From: WTKD01 sp965243525
GTDB lineage: Bacteria; Spirochaetota; Spirochaetia; WTKD01
Assembly: GCA_965243525.1 (NCBI GenBank)
Contig: OZ251568.1
Coordinates: 992,001-1,056,000, forward strand
Length of the DNA: 64,000 bases
Reading direction: 5' to 3'
How positions within the stretch are numbered: position 1 is the stretch's first letter; every line of letters begins with the position of its first letter. A model generated the notes under the pieces. It saw only the letters and a list, made by a program, of their open reading frames with translations. It made no database searches and was not told the DNA's origin. Made by a program: the position numbers and the translations under genes. This document shows positions 53,507-63,208 of this stretch, piece after piece.

Positions 53507-53787
53507 TTCTTCCCTCGCTGAAATTTCTTTAACATGCGATGGGTGACAACAAATCCTCCAACCACGTTGATGGTCGCAAATATAAGCGCAAACACCCCTA
53601 TAAGCATTGCAAGAACTCCATATCCGGATCGTGCGGCTGCAATTGCGCCGATGATCGTAATGCCTGAAATTGCATTTGAACCTGACATCAATGGAGTGTG
53701 GAGTGTTGGGGGCACTTTGGTAATAACTTCAAATCCAAGAAATATCGATAAAACAAATACTACAAAGAGTAAAACCGTATCTAGCAT
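53503..53787 (-). CDS. pntAB: NAD(P) transhydrogenase subunit alpha 2 (membrane part)
   Basis: 94 residues, three membrane segments, with FLGFEVITKVPPTLHTPLMSGSNAISGI as in the separate membrane piece of PntA. The split of alpha into AA and AB is the Rhodospirillum-type arrangement. AGGAG 5 nt before the ATG. Confidence 0.95.
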   Translation of the reverse strand: MLDTVLLFVVFVLSIFLGFEVITKVPPTLHTPLMSGSNAISGITIIGAIAAARSGYGVLAMLIGVFALIFATINVVGGFVVTHRMLKKFQRGKK

Positions 53788-53795
53788 GTAATCTC

Positions 53796-54941
53796 CTATG
53801 AAAAATATTTTGTCAGTGTTTCATCAAACACTGATCCATCCCGACAGACAAGACAAGATGAAATGATGTCATCTTCAAGATTAATCTTCAATTTCTTGTT
53901 CTCGATCAAATTCAAGACAAATGTACTGATGTTCTTTGAAAACATTTGACTCGCATGAAATGCAGCGGAAGCCGCAAGATTAGTGGTGCCAATTATCTCA
54001 ACATCCTCTACAACAACTGTCTTATCTTTTTTGGTTAACTCACAATTCCCGCCTCGTTCTGCGGCAAGATCGACAATAACCGAACCACTATGCATCGCCT
54101 GCACCATCTCCTTGGTGATAAGAGTCGGGGCTTTTTTCCCAGGAATCGCTGCTGTAGTAATAACAACATCACTTTTTGCAAGCTCTGCGGTCATTAACTC
54201 ACGCTGTTTGCGATAAAACTCTTCTCCCATTTGCTTTGCGTATCCACTTTTTTCTTCTGAATCTCCTGTTTCAAGGTCAAATTCAACAAATTTTGCACCA
54301 AGGCTCTCCACCTGTTCTCTGCTCGCTGTTCTAATATCATAGGCACGAACATGCGCACCAAGACGCTTCGCTGTAGCTATGGCCTGTAATCCTGCTACTC
54401 CCGCACCGATAACAAAAACTTCTGCCGAACGCAATGTTCCGGCTGCAGTCATCATCAAGGGAAAAATCTTCTGACAGTGCAACGCACCGATGATAACCGC
54501 CTTATACCCCGCGATGGATGCCATCGATGAGAGTACATCCATTGCCTGTGCTCGTGTTGTGCGTGGAACACGTTCAAGAGAAAAGGCTGTCAGCTTCTTT
54601 TGCAAAAAAATTGGAAAACTCTTATGGCGGGTATATGGCTCAAGTAACGCAACCACAATCGCTCCATCTGACAAAGCAAGAATATCTTCAGCGTTTTTGG
54701 GGTCCGCAGCACCCGCGCGAATTTTCAATAATACATCTGCTTGTTTAAGCAAGGTTGTGCGGTTTTCAACTATCCGAGCACCTTTCTCACGATAAGCATC
54801 ATCTTCGTATCCGGCTGCAAGACCTGCATCCTTTTCTACCAAAACATTACACCCTAGCCTTGTAAGTTGGGGAATATGTGTTGGGATCAACGCAACTCTA
54901 AATTCTCCTTTATACAATTCCTTAGGAACCACTATATTCAT
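53796..54941 (-). CDS. pntAA: NAD(P) transhydrogenase subunit alpha 1 (NAD-binding part)
   Basis: 381 residues, soluble. KELYKGEFRVALIPTHIPQL at the start, Rossmann GAGVAGLQAIATAKRLGA, the RQD-equivalent RTTRAQAMD, and PGKKAPTLITKEMVQAMHSGSVIVDLAAERGGNCE. Alanine-dehydrogenase-like fold. A GAGGAG lies 12 nt and a TACAAT 3 nt before the ATG. First gene of pntAA-AB-B. Confidence 0.96.
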   Translation of the reverse strand: MNIVVPKELYKGEFRVALIPTHIPQLTRLGCNVLVEKDAGLAAGYEDDAYREKGARIVENRTTLLKQADVLLKIRAGAADPKNAEDILALSDGAIVVALLEPYTRHKSFPIFLQKKLTAFSLERVPRTTRAQAMDVLSSMASIAGYKAVIIGALHCQKIFPLMMTAAGTLRSAEVFVIGAGVAGLQAIATAKRLGAHVRAYDIRTASREQVESLGAKFVEFDLETGDSEEKSGYAKQMGEEFYRKQRELMTAELAKSDVVITTAAIPGKKAPTLITKEMVQAMHSGSVIVDLAAERGGNCELTKKDKTVVVEDVEIIGTTNLAASAAFHASQMFSKNISTFVLNLIENKKLKINLEDDIISSCLVCRDGSVFDETLTKYFS

Positions 54942-55043
54942 TCTATTGTAAACTCCTCATACTTCATCTTCTCATGCTACCTATTGTCTAGAAAAAGGTC
55001 TATTGATATTCTAAAACTCAAACGTATTTTTGAAGGAGTTCCA

Positions 55044-56732
55044 ATGCAACACACGACAAAAACTTGGTGGAAAGAGGGCATTATCTATCACATTTATCCA
55101 CAGAGTTTCTATGACTCAAACGGCGATGGAATCGGCGATATCAACGGGATCTACGAAAAAATTGACTACCTAAAAGATCTTGGCGTTGATGCTGTATGGC
55201 TTGGGCCGGTGTATACTTCCCCGCAACATGACAATGGCTATGATGTTGCTGATTATCGTGACATCGACCCTCGATATGGCAAGCTTGATGACTGGAAATT
55301 ATTGGCGCAGGAATTGCATAAGCAAGATATTCGTATTCTTGGCGACCTCGTTGCTAATCATTCTTCACATGAGCACCATTGGTTTCGTGAAGCATCTCGT
55401 TCAAAAGAAAACCCCTATCATGATTATTACCTTTGGCGCGAGGGAACAAAAAATGCCCCACCAAACGAATGGAAGGGCTTTTTCGGCGGCAATATTTGGG
55501 AATGGAATGATGCAACACAAGAATACTATCTGCATATGTTTTTGAAGGAACAACCCGATCTGAATTGGGAAAATTCTCAAGTTCGGAAAGAAATGCTTGA
55601 TGTTGTCACATTTTGGAAGGATATTGGCATCGATGGATTTCGCATCGACGTTGCTAATGCCATTTCAAAGGATCCCGATTTATTCTCTGGCAAGACCCAT
55701 CCTTCTGCTACAACACCCAATGCACAGATATTTCTCAACGGCCCTCGAGTGAGACAATATTTGCAGGAACTCTGTCGCGGCGCTCGAGGTCATGGAGGTG
55801 CGGATTTCCTCATGCTTGGTGAATGTCCGGATGTTTCTTCTCGGGCCGCGGAAGGCTTGATTGGATATGAAAAAGATATACTAAATCTTCTCTATTGCTT
55901 TGACCTCACTATGCCAAAAATTTCAAAAAAATATGGAAAATTTTTCGCAGACAAGCCAGGCGCTCAGGCCCTTCGACGTTATTATTCCGAATGGGTTGCT
56001 GCACTTTATTCAAAAGCATGGCACGTAAACTATTTCAACAATCACGACCTTCCACGCGCAGTTTCACGTTTTGGAGATGATGGTGAATATCGCGTCGAAT
56101 CGGCAAAAGCATTGTTGACTATTTCTCTTTTTGCTTATGGAACACCCATCATCTATCAAGGCGAGGAGCTTGGCATGACCAATTATCCCTTCACCTCCTT
56201 TGATGAGGTCCGTGATGTAGAATCTCATGATTTTATCCATGCACACCAAGATAAGGAACTATCAAATAATGCACTGTTAGCCTGCATTCGAAAGGCGGGG
56301 CGAGACAATGCAAGAACTCCTATGCAGTGGGACAATTCTCCTCATGCAGGATTTACAACAGGAAAGCCTTGGATTCAGGTAAATCCAAATTACACGACTC
56401 TCAATGCTGCCTCCCAACAAACAAATCCTCATTCGGTGTTTTCCTATGCAAAGCGGCTCATAGCGTATCGAAAAAAACACCCATCGCTCATTTATGCCCC
56501 TATGGAAGTTCTGCAACCCCAACGCCCTGAACAGCAAAACTTGTTTTCTTTTTCACGAAAATCTGAGGAAGGAGCATATCTTGTGCTCGCCAACCTATCG
56601 GAGGAATCAATTCCCATTACCAGTACGAGCACTGACACAAAATTGATTTTTAGCAATTATGACGATGCCCCATCTCGGCCTTGGAGTGCAGATCTTCGTC
56701 CTTGGGAATCACGGATTTTGTTGATTCCATAA
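55044..56732 (+). CDS. GH13 alpha-glucosidase (oligo-1,6-glucosidase type)
   Basis: 562 residues from ATG 55044, which has AAGGAG upstream. Catalytic residues: Asp202 in GFRIDVAN, Glu260 in LGECPD, Asp335 in NNHDLPR; N-terminal WWKEGIIYHIYPQSFYDSNGDGIGD is typical of the MalL/isomaltase group. Val directly after the nucleophile is the residue associated with alpha-1,6 cleavage in the GH13_31 subfamily. No signal peptide, so it acts on imported oligosaccharides (isomaltose, trehalose or similar). Confidence 0.92.
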   Translation: MQHTTKTWWKEGIIYHIYPQSFYDSNGDGIGDINGIYEKIDYLKDLGVDAVWLGPVYTSPQHDNGYDVADYRDIDPRYGKLDDWKLLAQELHKQDIRILGDLVANHSSHEHHWFREASRSKENPYHDYYLWREGTKNAPPNEWKGFFGGNIWEWNDATQEYYLHMFLKEQPDLNWENSQVRKEMLDVVTFWKDIGIDGFRIDVANAISKDPDLFSGKTHPSATTPNAQIFLNGPRVRQYLQELCRGARGHGGADFLMLGECPDVSSRAAEGLIGYEKDILNLLYCFDLTMPKISKKYGKFFADKPGAQALRRYYSEWVAALYSKAWHVNYFNNHDLPRAVSRFGDDGEYRVESAKALLTISLFAYGTPIIYQGEELGMTNYPFTSFDEVRDVESHDFIHAHQDKELSNNALLACIRKAGRDNARTPMQWDNSPHAGFTTGKPWIQVNPNYTTLNAASQQTNPHSVFSYAKRLIAYRKKHPSLIYAPMEVLQPQRPEQQNLFSFSRKSEEGAYLVLANLSEESIPITSTSTDTKLIFSNYDDAPSRPWSADLRPWESRILLIP

Positions 56733-56826
56733 CAGGTGTAATTCTAACGTTACGGAAAGGAACTCAGAAAACAGAGCCCTGGTATCAAATTGCTAGGAAT
56801 CTGCTGAACTGATAGACTAATGTGTC

Positions 56827-58227
56827 GTGTCAGTGATTCCAAGCCCTGCTAAGATAGCATATCACGAAGGAAGTTTTTCCATACAAATGAAAAGCACTTT
56901 CAATGTGCACAACGCTGCCCGCGGTGCAGCATGGCTCTTGCAAGAGCGTCTTGAATCACATTCCATCATGTCCCTTGTAGAGCGTGAAAAAGACGCAACC
57001 ATCCAATGGCACTTGAATTCTGACCTCAACGAAGGGCATCGTATTACCATAACCCCGTCACAAATCAACATCGAAGCAGGCAATTCTGATGGATTTTACT
57101 GTGCGTCAGCGAGTTTATTTTTGTTGTTTTTCTTCCATAAGGAAAAAGGATCGATCCCCTGCCAGACAATAGAGGATAGCCCAAAATATCGCTGGAGAGG
57201 ATGCCATTTTGACTGTGCTCGCCATTTTTTCCCATTGCGATTTCTTAAAAAACTCATCGAATTATGCAGCCTCATGAAATTCAATGTATTTCATCTGCAT
57301 TTCTGTGACGACCAAGCGTGGAGAATTGCCCTGCCCGAATTTCCAAAGCTCACCGAAATTGGCGCATGGCGAAAAATTGGAGATCGAAATCACGGCGGAT
57401 TCTACACTGAAAAAGATCTACAATCACTCATTTCATATGCCCAAGAGCGAGGAATAAACATCGTGCCAGAATGTGAAATGCCGGGGCATTGCAGTGCTGC
57501 CTTGGTTGCCTATCCCGATTGGGCTGTCCGCAAACTGCATTCTACTGTTCCTTCTTATTGGGGCATCTTTGAAGATGCATACAATATTGCAGATCCTCGT
57601 GTTCGCGACCATTTGAAATCTATCCTTGCAAAAATTTCAAACATCTTTCCAAGCAAATATATCCATATTGGAGGAGACGAAGTCCCGCCCATAGCTCTGG
57701 AAAGCGTTGCAGAAAAATATGGTGGCATCAAACACCTGCAAGACGATTTTTTCAAAGATATTTGTGATTTCCTTATTGCACGAGGAAAAACCCCTCTTGT
57801 GTGGGACGAAGCACTTGAGCACAACCCGCCAAAAGAAACAATTGGAATGGTCTGGCAAAAAGCTGAATATGCAGAGCCCGCCATTCGCAAGGGATACAAT
57901 GTTGTTCTCTGTCTGCAAGATAGCGGATGTTATCTTGATCATGGATATGCAAAAACGAAAAATGGACCAGGAAGACTTGGGGTATACAGTATAGAAGAAA
58001 CAGCACGGCTGCAATTTCCGAAGCTTGACAGAAAAATGGTCCTTGGAGCTCAAGCAGCAATTTGGACTGAGGGAATGAGTGCAGAGTGGGAAGCTGAACA
58101 ACTCATCTTTCCTCGACTTTGCATCCTCGCACAGCGATTTTGGTCTGATACACTATTTGACATGAAAAATTTAGATAGCCTGTATGGGTTATTGGATAGA
58201 TACGAAGTAGTATACTATAAACAATGA
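56827..58227 (+). CDS. GH20 beta-N-acetylhexosaminidase
   Basis: 466 residues. N-terminal GH20b-like domain to about 118, then the catalytic barrel with WRGCHFDCARHF, FHLHFCDDQAWRI, PECEMPGHCSAAL and the catalytic pair Asp284-Glu285 in HIGGDEVP. It removes GlcNAc/GalNAc from glycans by substrate-assisted catalysis. No signal peptide is visible, so the substrate is intracellular or imported. GTG start; TAGACT ends 8 nt before it. Its stop overlaps the next start (ATGA), and the next gene handles amino sugars. Confidence 0.92.
   Translation: MSVIPSPAKIAYHEGSFSIQMKSTFNVHNAARGAAWLLQERLESHSIMSLVEREKDATIQWHLNSDLNEGHRITITPSQINIEAGNSDGFYCASASLFLLFFFHKEKGSIPCQTIEDSPKYRWRGCHFDCARHFFPLRFLKKLIELCSLMKFNVFHLHFCDDQAWRIALPEFPKLTEIGAWRKIGDRNHGGFYTEKDLQSLISYAQERGINIVPECEMPGHCSAALVAYPDWAVRKLHSTVPSYWGIFEDAYNIADPRVRDHLKSILAKISNIFPSKYIHIGGDEVPPIALESVAEKYGGIKHLQDDFFKDICDFLIARGKTPLVWDEALEHNPPKETIGMVWQKAEYAEPAIRKGYNVVLCLQDSGCYLDHGYAKTKNGPGRLGVYSIEETARLQFPKLDRKMVLGAQAAIWTEGMSAEWEAEQLIFPRLCILAQRFWSDTLFDMKNLDSLYGLLDRYEVVYYKQ
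58211..58216 (+). promoter_or_regulatory. TATACT 7 nt before the NagB-fusion start, inside the GH20 gene
   Basis: TATACT at 58211-58216 within the last codons of the GH20 gene; ATG at 58224. It could be an internal leaderless promoter, or chance in a Tyr-Tyr codon context. Confidence 0.3.
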
Positions 58228-60542
58228 ACTCAGTTGAAAAAACATTTCTAGACGGCGAAAAACTCCTCCGCTACGATGGCGAGAAGATCGCAACCATCGT
58301 GGTGCGAAACAGTTCGCAATTAGGAAAACTTACTGCGTTGCGCTTTTTGGAATGGATACATGCTAACCCTGAAGGAGTTGTCTGTCTTCCAACAGGAAAA
58401 TCACCTCTTGTCTTTATCAACGAAACATGCAAATTGCTTGCATCTTGGAATGAAAAAGAAACCCAAAAAGAACTACAGCAGTATGGTATAGCCCCAAAAA
58501 AACCATCTCTTCGCGGGATGCATTTCGTGCAAATTGACGAATTTTATCCTATCAACAGTTCTCAAACCAATAGTTTTTTGTATTTTATACGAAAACACTA
58601 TTTCGATAGATTGGGATTCTCTCCAGAACGTGCATTGACCATTGACGGATCCCTCATTGGATTGAAAGAACACGAAACGCTTGAATCCATTTGGCATAAC
58701 ACCCCAGTAGATCTAAGTTTACGCTATCGACATGCGACAAGCCGCTTGGAACAGCGACAAAAAGATCTCATCACCGCCGTTGACGAGTGGTGCATGGCAT
58801 ATGAAGAAAAAATTCGTTCTCTCAATGGCGGGATCTCGTTCTTTTTAGGAGGCATCGGCCCGGATGGCCATGTGGCATTCAATATGCAGGGGAGCAGCTT
58901 TTTTTCCACTACGCGACTCTGTCCTTTAAATTATGAAAGCAAGGCAGCTGCAGCAAATGACCTTGGTGGAATTGAAACCGCACACCGTTGCCATGCTATT
59001 ACCATTGGCATTGATACCATCCGACATAATCCTCACGTTGTTCCAATCATCATTGCTGCTGGAGCAGCCAAGGCGTCGCAAGTTGCTGACGCAATATTGA
59101 AAGAAAGAAGCATACAATATCCAGCGAGTTTTTTGCACGACCTTCCCGCTGCTCGTTTCTATCTGACAGAAGGATCCGCAGAATTATTGATTCCCCGACA
59201 GATACTTCACATAGAGCAATCAGAAGAGATTGGCGAATCTGATCTAGAAAAAATTGTGGTGGATACTGCTCTTGTACAAAAGAAAACCATCGCTTCACTC
59301 ACCAGCAAGGACTTCAGCGTCAGTCCCTATGGAAAACTCTTAAAAGCCAAAAATATATCTATCGAAAAATTACTCAAAAAAACCGAAGCTTCCCTCATTC
59401 AAAAATTAAAAAACGGAATGTTTCCTCAAAAAGAGACCTGCTTTCTCCATTCAGAGCCCCATCATGATGATATCATGCTTGGATATCTCCCCTATGTAGT
59501 AAGAAATCTCAGAGAACATTCCAACGCCCATCATTTTGCAACCGTCACCTATGGATTTCGTGCGGTGACAAATTCTTATATGCTCAAACTCTGTCAGGAA
59601 TTACAGAAAGAATTGTACGCTAATGACGCTGCAACCATCCAAAAATACCTTTCAGGCGATTATTCTGAAGAAGAGAGAATGAATGCAGAGGTGCTTGATT
59701 ATCTTGATGGGCTTGCCTCTTATTCAGAAGAAAAAAAGAAAACTGCATTGCATTCACGACTTTTTTCTATTTTATCAGATGTTTTTGAAGAAAAAACACA
59801 AGCTGGAATTTCTGACCGCTTGGAAGAACTCATCAACTATTTTTCAACACAATATCCTGGAAAAAAGGACCTTCCCCATATCCAAGAGATCAAAGGACGT
59901 TGTCGAGAATTGGAATCAGCCTGCCTCTGGGGATATTTTGGGTTTGACCATTCATCGCTCACCCATATGAACATGCAGTTTACGTCAACAGATCAGGCGA
60001 ATCGAACCGCATTGTATGAAAAAAATGTGACTGCAATTCTAGCTCTTCTCAACCGGATTGCCCCACAGACTATTACTCTCGCATTTGATCCTGAAGAAAG
60101 CGGTCCCGCTGCACATTTTGAAACATTGAAAGTCTTCGCCGGAGCAATTGAACGATTTGCAGAGAAGAATGAACACGCAAACCTGCGAATTCTTGGCTAT
60201 CGAAATGTCTGGTTTCAATTCCATCCGAGTGAAGTAAATATTTTTGTTCCGGTATCGCTGAATATGTTTGCCCTGCAGCATACAGCATTTATGAGCAGTT
60301 ATTTGTCTCAAAAAGATGCATCCTTTCCTTCTCCACGTTATCAAGGGCCATTTTCTTTGGCCACACAAAAAGTACAAGTAGGACAATACGATGCAATCAA
60401 GACTTGTCTTGGGGAGGACTATTTTTTCACCCATCCAAGCGCTTTGATCCGAGCAACCCGCGGATTGGTCTTTCTGAAATCTATGGATGTCCCCACATTT
60501 CTCGATGAAGTTTATGCAATGAGCAAGCGATTAAACAAATAA
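58224..60542 (+). CDS. Glucosamine-6-phosphate deaminase-like / LmbE (PIG-L) deacetylase-like fusion
   Basis: 772 residues. N-terminal NagB-like domain (about 15-330): VCLPTGKSPLVF, QIDEFYPI, LGGIGPDGHVAFN with Asp214 and His216. The Glu of the usual AFNEPxSS is Met221, so classic isomerising deamination is uncertain. The C-terminal part starts near 395 with SEPHHDDIMLGY (PHHDD at 412-416), the zinc motif of LmbE/PIG-L N-acetylglucosamine deacetylases, interrupted later by a helical insert (about 460-580). Similar two-domain proteins occur in Bacteroidota. Coupled to GH20 by 4-nt overlap: GlcNAc release, deacetylation and further catabolism in one operon. Confidence 0.85.
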   Translation: MNSVEKTFLDGEKLLRYDGEKIATIVVRNSSQLGKLTALRFLEWIHANPEGVVCLPTGKSPLVFINETCKLLASWNEKETQKELQQYGIAPKKPSLRGMHFVQIDEFYPINSSQTNSFLYFIRKHYFDRLGFSPERALTIDGSLIGLKEHETLESIWHNTPVDLSLRYRHATSRLEQRQKDLITAVDEWCMAYEEKIRSLNGGISFFLGGIGPDGHVAFNMQGSSFFSTTRLCPLNYESKAAAANDLGGIETAHRCHAITIGIDTIRHNPHVVPIIIAAGAAKASQVADAILKERSIQYPASFLHDLPAARFYLTEGSAELLIPRQILHIEQSEEIGESDLEKIVVDTALVQKKTIASLTSKDFSVSPYGKLLKAKNISIEKLLKKTEASLIQKLKNGMFPQKETCFLHSEPHHDDIMLGYLPYVVRNLREHSNAHHFATVTYGFRAVTNSYMLKLCQELQKELYANDAATIQKYLSGDYSEEERMNAEVLDYLDGLASYSEEKKKTALHSRLFSILSDVFEEKTQAGISDRLEELINYFSTQYPGKKDLPHIQEIKGRCRELESACLWGYFGFDHSSLTHMNMQFTSTDQANRTALYEKNVTAILALLNRIAPQTITLAFDPEESGPAAHFETLKVFAGAIERFAEKNEHANLRILGYRNVWFQFHPSEVNIFVPVSLNMFALQHTAFMSSYLSQKDASFPSPRYQGPFSLATQKVQVGQYDAIKTCLGEDYFFTHPSALIRATRGLVFLKSMDVPTFLDEVYAMSKRLNK

Positions 60543-60717
60543 ATCAAATTATAGTTCCAGAACGTTTTTCATCAAGTTCCGATTCCATCGCCAAAAATCT
60601 ATCTCAACTGAGTATTATACAAACATGGTCATACCAATAAAAACCAGTTACAATGGGTCGGGCATGGTGGTACATCGTTGATGTGTTGTGTGTATGAAAA
60701 CACCTAATGGAGGCTAT

Positions 60718-61119
60718 GTGAATAGTGTTGCAAATGGTTGGAAACCAATTCCAATTGTATTAAAAATATTTTCAATCCTCATTCTCTTGTGGACGATAGG
60801 TTCGATTCTGAATATTCCCCAGCGCTATAGCGATGGATTGCCATTTTTTGGAATGTTTCTTTCAGGCCTCGGAGCTGTTCTTGTCGTAGCCTTGCTGGAT
60901 ATTTTTGGCCCTCTGTTTTTGCTACTCGGCATTTGGCTGCGCAAGCCTTGGGCTCCCATTGTTGCCTATGTCTATATGGGTGTATTCCTTCTCAACGGCA
61001 TCATCGCATTATTTACCGTTATAGATATATATGGCCCGCTTCCAATTATCATCCCCAATCTCGTTGAATTACTTTTTTTGATAGTCATCCTGTTTCACAG
61101 AAAATATTTCAAAACCTAG
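60718..61119 (+). CDS. Small four-helix membrane protein (tandem copy 1)
   Basis: 133 residues from GTG 60718 (VNSVANGWKP), supported by GGAGG 4 nt upstream. Four hydrophobic segments; ends HRKYFKT. Motif GIWLRKPWAPIVAYVYMG is shared with the second copy. Function unknown. A TACAAT (60650-60655) with the same surroundings as in the second copy is the likely -10. Confidence 0.7.
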   Translation: MNSVANGWKPIPIVLKIFSILILLWTIGSILNIPQRYSDGLPFFGMFLSGLGAVLVVALLDIFGPLFLLLGIWLRKPWAPIVAYVYMGVFLLNGIIALFTVIDIYGPLPIIIPNLVELLFLIVILFHRKYFKT

Positions 61120-61371
61120 AAGAAAATAAAAACCATTTTGATTTTGATTCTTTCTCTTTTCCAAGAACGAGATATTTTTTGCAATAAACAAATAGAAAGA
61201 ATCACCCTGCGAATTTTCAGCTAGTGAAACGTTTAATTTCAAGGTCATCTCAGAAACCTATTTCAATTCCGTGCTATACAAATAGTCATACCAGTAAAAA
61301 ACAATTACAATGAATCATAGTCGACACAACAGCGATGTCTTGCATGCATAAAAAATCTAGTGGAGGCCTGT

Positions 61372-61830
61372 GTGAATAGTACTGCAAATGGGTGGAAACC
61401 ACTTCCGCTTATATTAAAAATATTTTCAATCCTTATTTTTGTATGGACGATAGGATCAATCATAAATATTCTCATCTTCCAAAACCATAGCCCCGGAATA
61501 CTTTTTACCCTATTCTGGCTTGTTAGGCCTCTATTTTCTTTTGAATTTTTCTCTATCATAATTTTCTTTGATTCTTTCAGCTTCCCGCTTCTGACTTTGT
61601 TTTTGCTCATCGGCATTTGGCTACGCAAATCTTGGACTCCTATTTTTGCGTATCTCTATCTGGGGTTGTTCGTTCTTACTACACTTAGTTTTATTCTCAA
61701 TATAGGTGTTCTGGGAATACCTCGCACACTTTTGCGTATCCCTTCCCACATCGTTAAGTTATCATTCTTGATAATCGTTCTGGCTTACAGAAGTTATTTC
61801 AAACCTAGGGAAAGGGTCACCTTAGCCTAG
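61372..61830 (+). CDS. Small four-helix membrane protein (tandem copy 2)
   Basis: 152 residues from GTG 61372 (VNSTANGWKP), GGAGG 5 nt upstream. Same layout as copy 1 with a longer loop between helices 1 and 2 and GIWLRKSWTPIFAYLYLG. The upstream 60 bases (TCATACCAGTAAAAA, TTACAATG) also resemble those of copy 1, so the duplication included the promoter. Confidence 0.7.
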   Translation: MNSTANGWKPLPLILKIFSILIFVWTIGSIINILIFQNHSPGILFTLFWLVRPLFSFEFFSIIIFFDSFSFPLLTLFLLIGIWLRKSWTPIFAYLYLGLFVLTTLSFILNIGVLGIPRTLLRIPSHIVKLSFLIIVLAYRSYFKPRERVTLA

Positions 61831-61855
61831 ACCTAGAGGCATTGAATTTTAAAAA

Positions 61856-63208
61856 CTAGGTGATTGTTGTTTCCTGAGCGATGACATCCCGATAGAAGTA
61901 AAAGCTATCCTTGGGAATACGGCGAAGGCTTGCATAATCACAGTAAACAAGACCAAAGCGCTTTTCATATCCAAAAGACCACTCAAAATTATCAATAAAG
62001 CTCCACAAAAAGTATCCCCGCACATCGACTCCCTCATGAATGCTTTTTTCAACCATGCGAAGATGTTCGCGAATATATGCGATACGTCGTGGATCATGAC
62101 AGGCGGCGCCATCTGCTGAAAGAATGTCTTGGAAGGCTGCTCCATTTTCAGTGATAATCAGGGGAATTCCTTTCGCGTGTTCCTTATACCACAAAAGATG
62201 TCGATATACCCCCTCGGGAACAACAGGCCAGTCCATTGCAGTTCTTTCGACCTCTTGGTCAACTTCGCGATACTGCTCAACAGCTGCAGCATCCCAGGTC
62301 ACACGGCTTTCTTCATAGTAATTAACACCGAGAAAATCTACCGGAGTCGCTATGATGGCCAGATCATCAGCTTGTATCGGCATCGCTATTTCAGGATAGA
62401 AGTCTAGATGTTCTTGTGGATAGGCCCCTCGTAGCAATGGTCCAAGCAGCATTTCTGTACGCAAAGCAGCTGCATTTCGTGCAGCGTGGTGATCTTTGCT
62501 GTCATCGTTTGCAGGTTGTGGTGTTGCCGTGTTGTGGATGATTCCCATCGGAGTTTTTAATCCTTGTTCTTTATAGCAACTTCGCGCAAGTCCATCTGCA
62601 AGCAAAAGATGATGAATAGCGGTATAAGCTGCTTGTCTGTCACGTAATCCAGGAGCATGTTCACCAGTCAAATGACCAAGCACTGCAGCACAATAGGGTT
62701 CGTTCATGCTTGCCCACAACAGAGGTCTGTCTTGGAAGATTTGGTAACAATGATAAGCATAGTCTGCAAAATAAAAAGAAGTATCTCTGTTTTGCCATCC
62801 TCCCTTGTCCTGCAAGGCCTGCGGAAGATCCCAGTGAAAAAGAGTGAGCATCCCACGCATGCCCTTTTCTTCAAGTGCATCGAGGAGACGAAGATAATAA
62901 TCAAATCCTTTAGAGTTTGGTTTGCCGCGACCATCAGGTTGAATTCGCGTCCAAGCTAGGGTGAAACTATATGCTTGAACTCCAAGCTTTTGCATAAGTT
63001 CAACGTCTTCTGGATAGCGATTAAATTGATCAACGGCTGTTTTTCCTGTTGAGGCATCTGTAATATTGCCCGGAATTTCCGCAAATACATCCCAGATGCT
63101 TTGTCCTTTTCCATCAACATCGATAGCCCCCTCCACCTGATAGGCAGAGGTCGCTACTCCCCAGATAAATTCAGGTGCGTGTATGCTAGCCTTTGACAGA
63201 GCCTGCAA
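61856..63208 (-). CDS. GH1 beta-glucosidase
   Basis: 450 residues. Seen: FIWGVATSAYQVEGA, acid/base Glu170 in SMNEPYC, nucleophile Glu354 in ITENGAAF, and FLWSFIDNFEWSFGYEKRFG. Cytoplasmic (no signal), cleaving cellobiose or aryl-glucoside-like substrates after import. TTG 63208 has GAGG 5 nt upstream; another in-frame TTG lies at 63223. It overlaps the end of the sugar-permease gene, so both belong to one operon. Confidence 0.94.
   Translation of the reverse strand: MQALSKASIHAPEFIWGVATSAYQVEGAIDVDGKGQSIWDVFAEIPGNITDASTGKTAVDQFNRYPEDVELMQKLGVQAYSFTLAWTRIQPDGRGKPNSKGFDYYLRLLDALEEKGMRGMLTLFHWDLPQALQDKGGWQNRDTSFYFADYAYHCYQIFQDRPLLWASMNEPYCAAVLGHLTGEHAPGLRDRQAAYTAIHHLLLADGLARSCYKEQGLKTPMGIIHNTATPQPANDDSKDHHAARNAAALRTEMLLGPLLRGAYPQEHLDFYPEIAMPIQADDLAIIATPVDFLGVNYYEESRVTWDAAAVEQYREVDQEVERTAMDWPVVPEGVYRHLLWYKEHAKGIPLIITENGAAFQDILSADGAACHDPRRIAYIREHLRMVEKSIHEGVDVRGYFLWSFIDNFEWSFGYEKRFGLVYCDYASLRRIPKDSFYFYRDVIAQETTIT

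Noticed and set aside
53796..54960. TACAAT 3 nt before the pntAA start as another leaderless promoter
   Set aside because: The distance is too short for initiation at the start codon, and a GAGGAG is also present; left out of the leaderless list.
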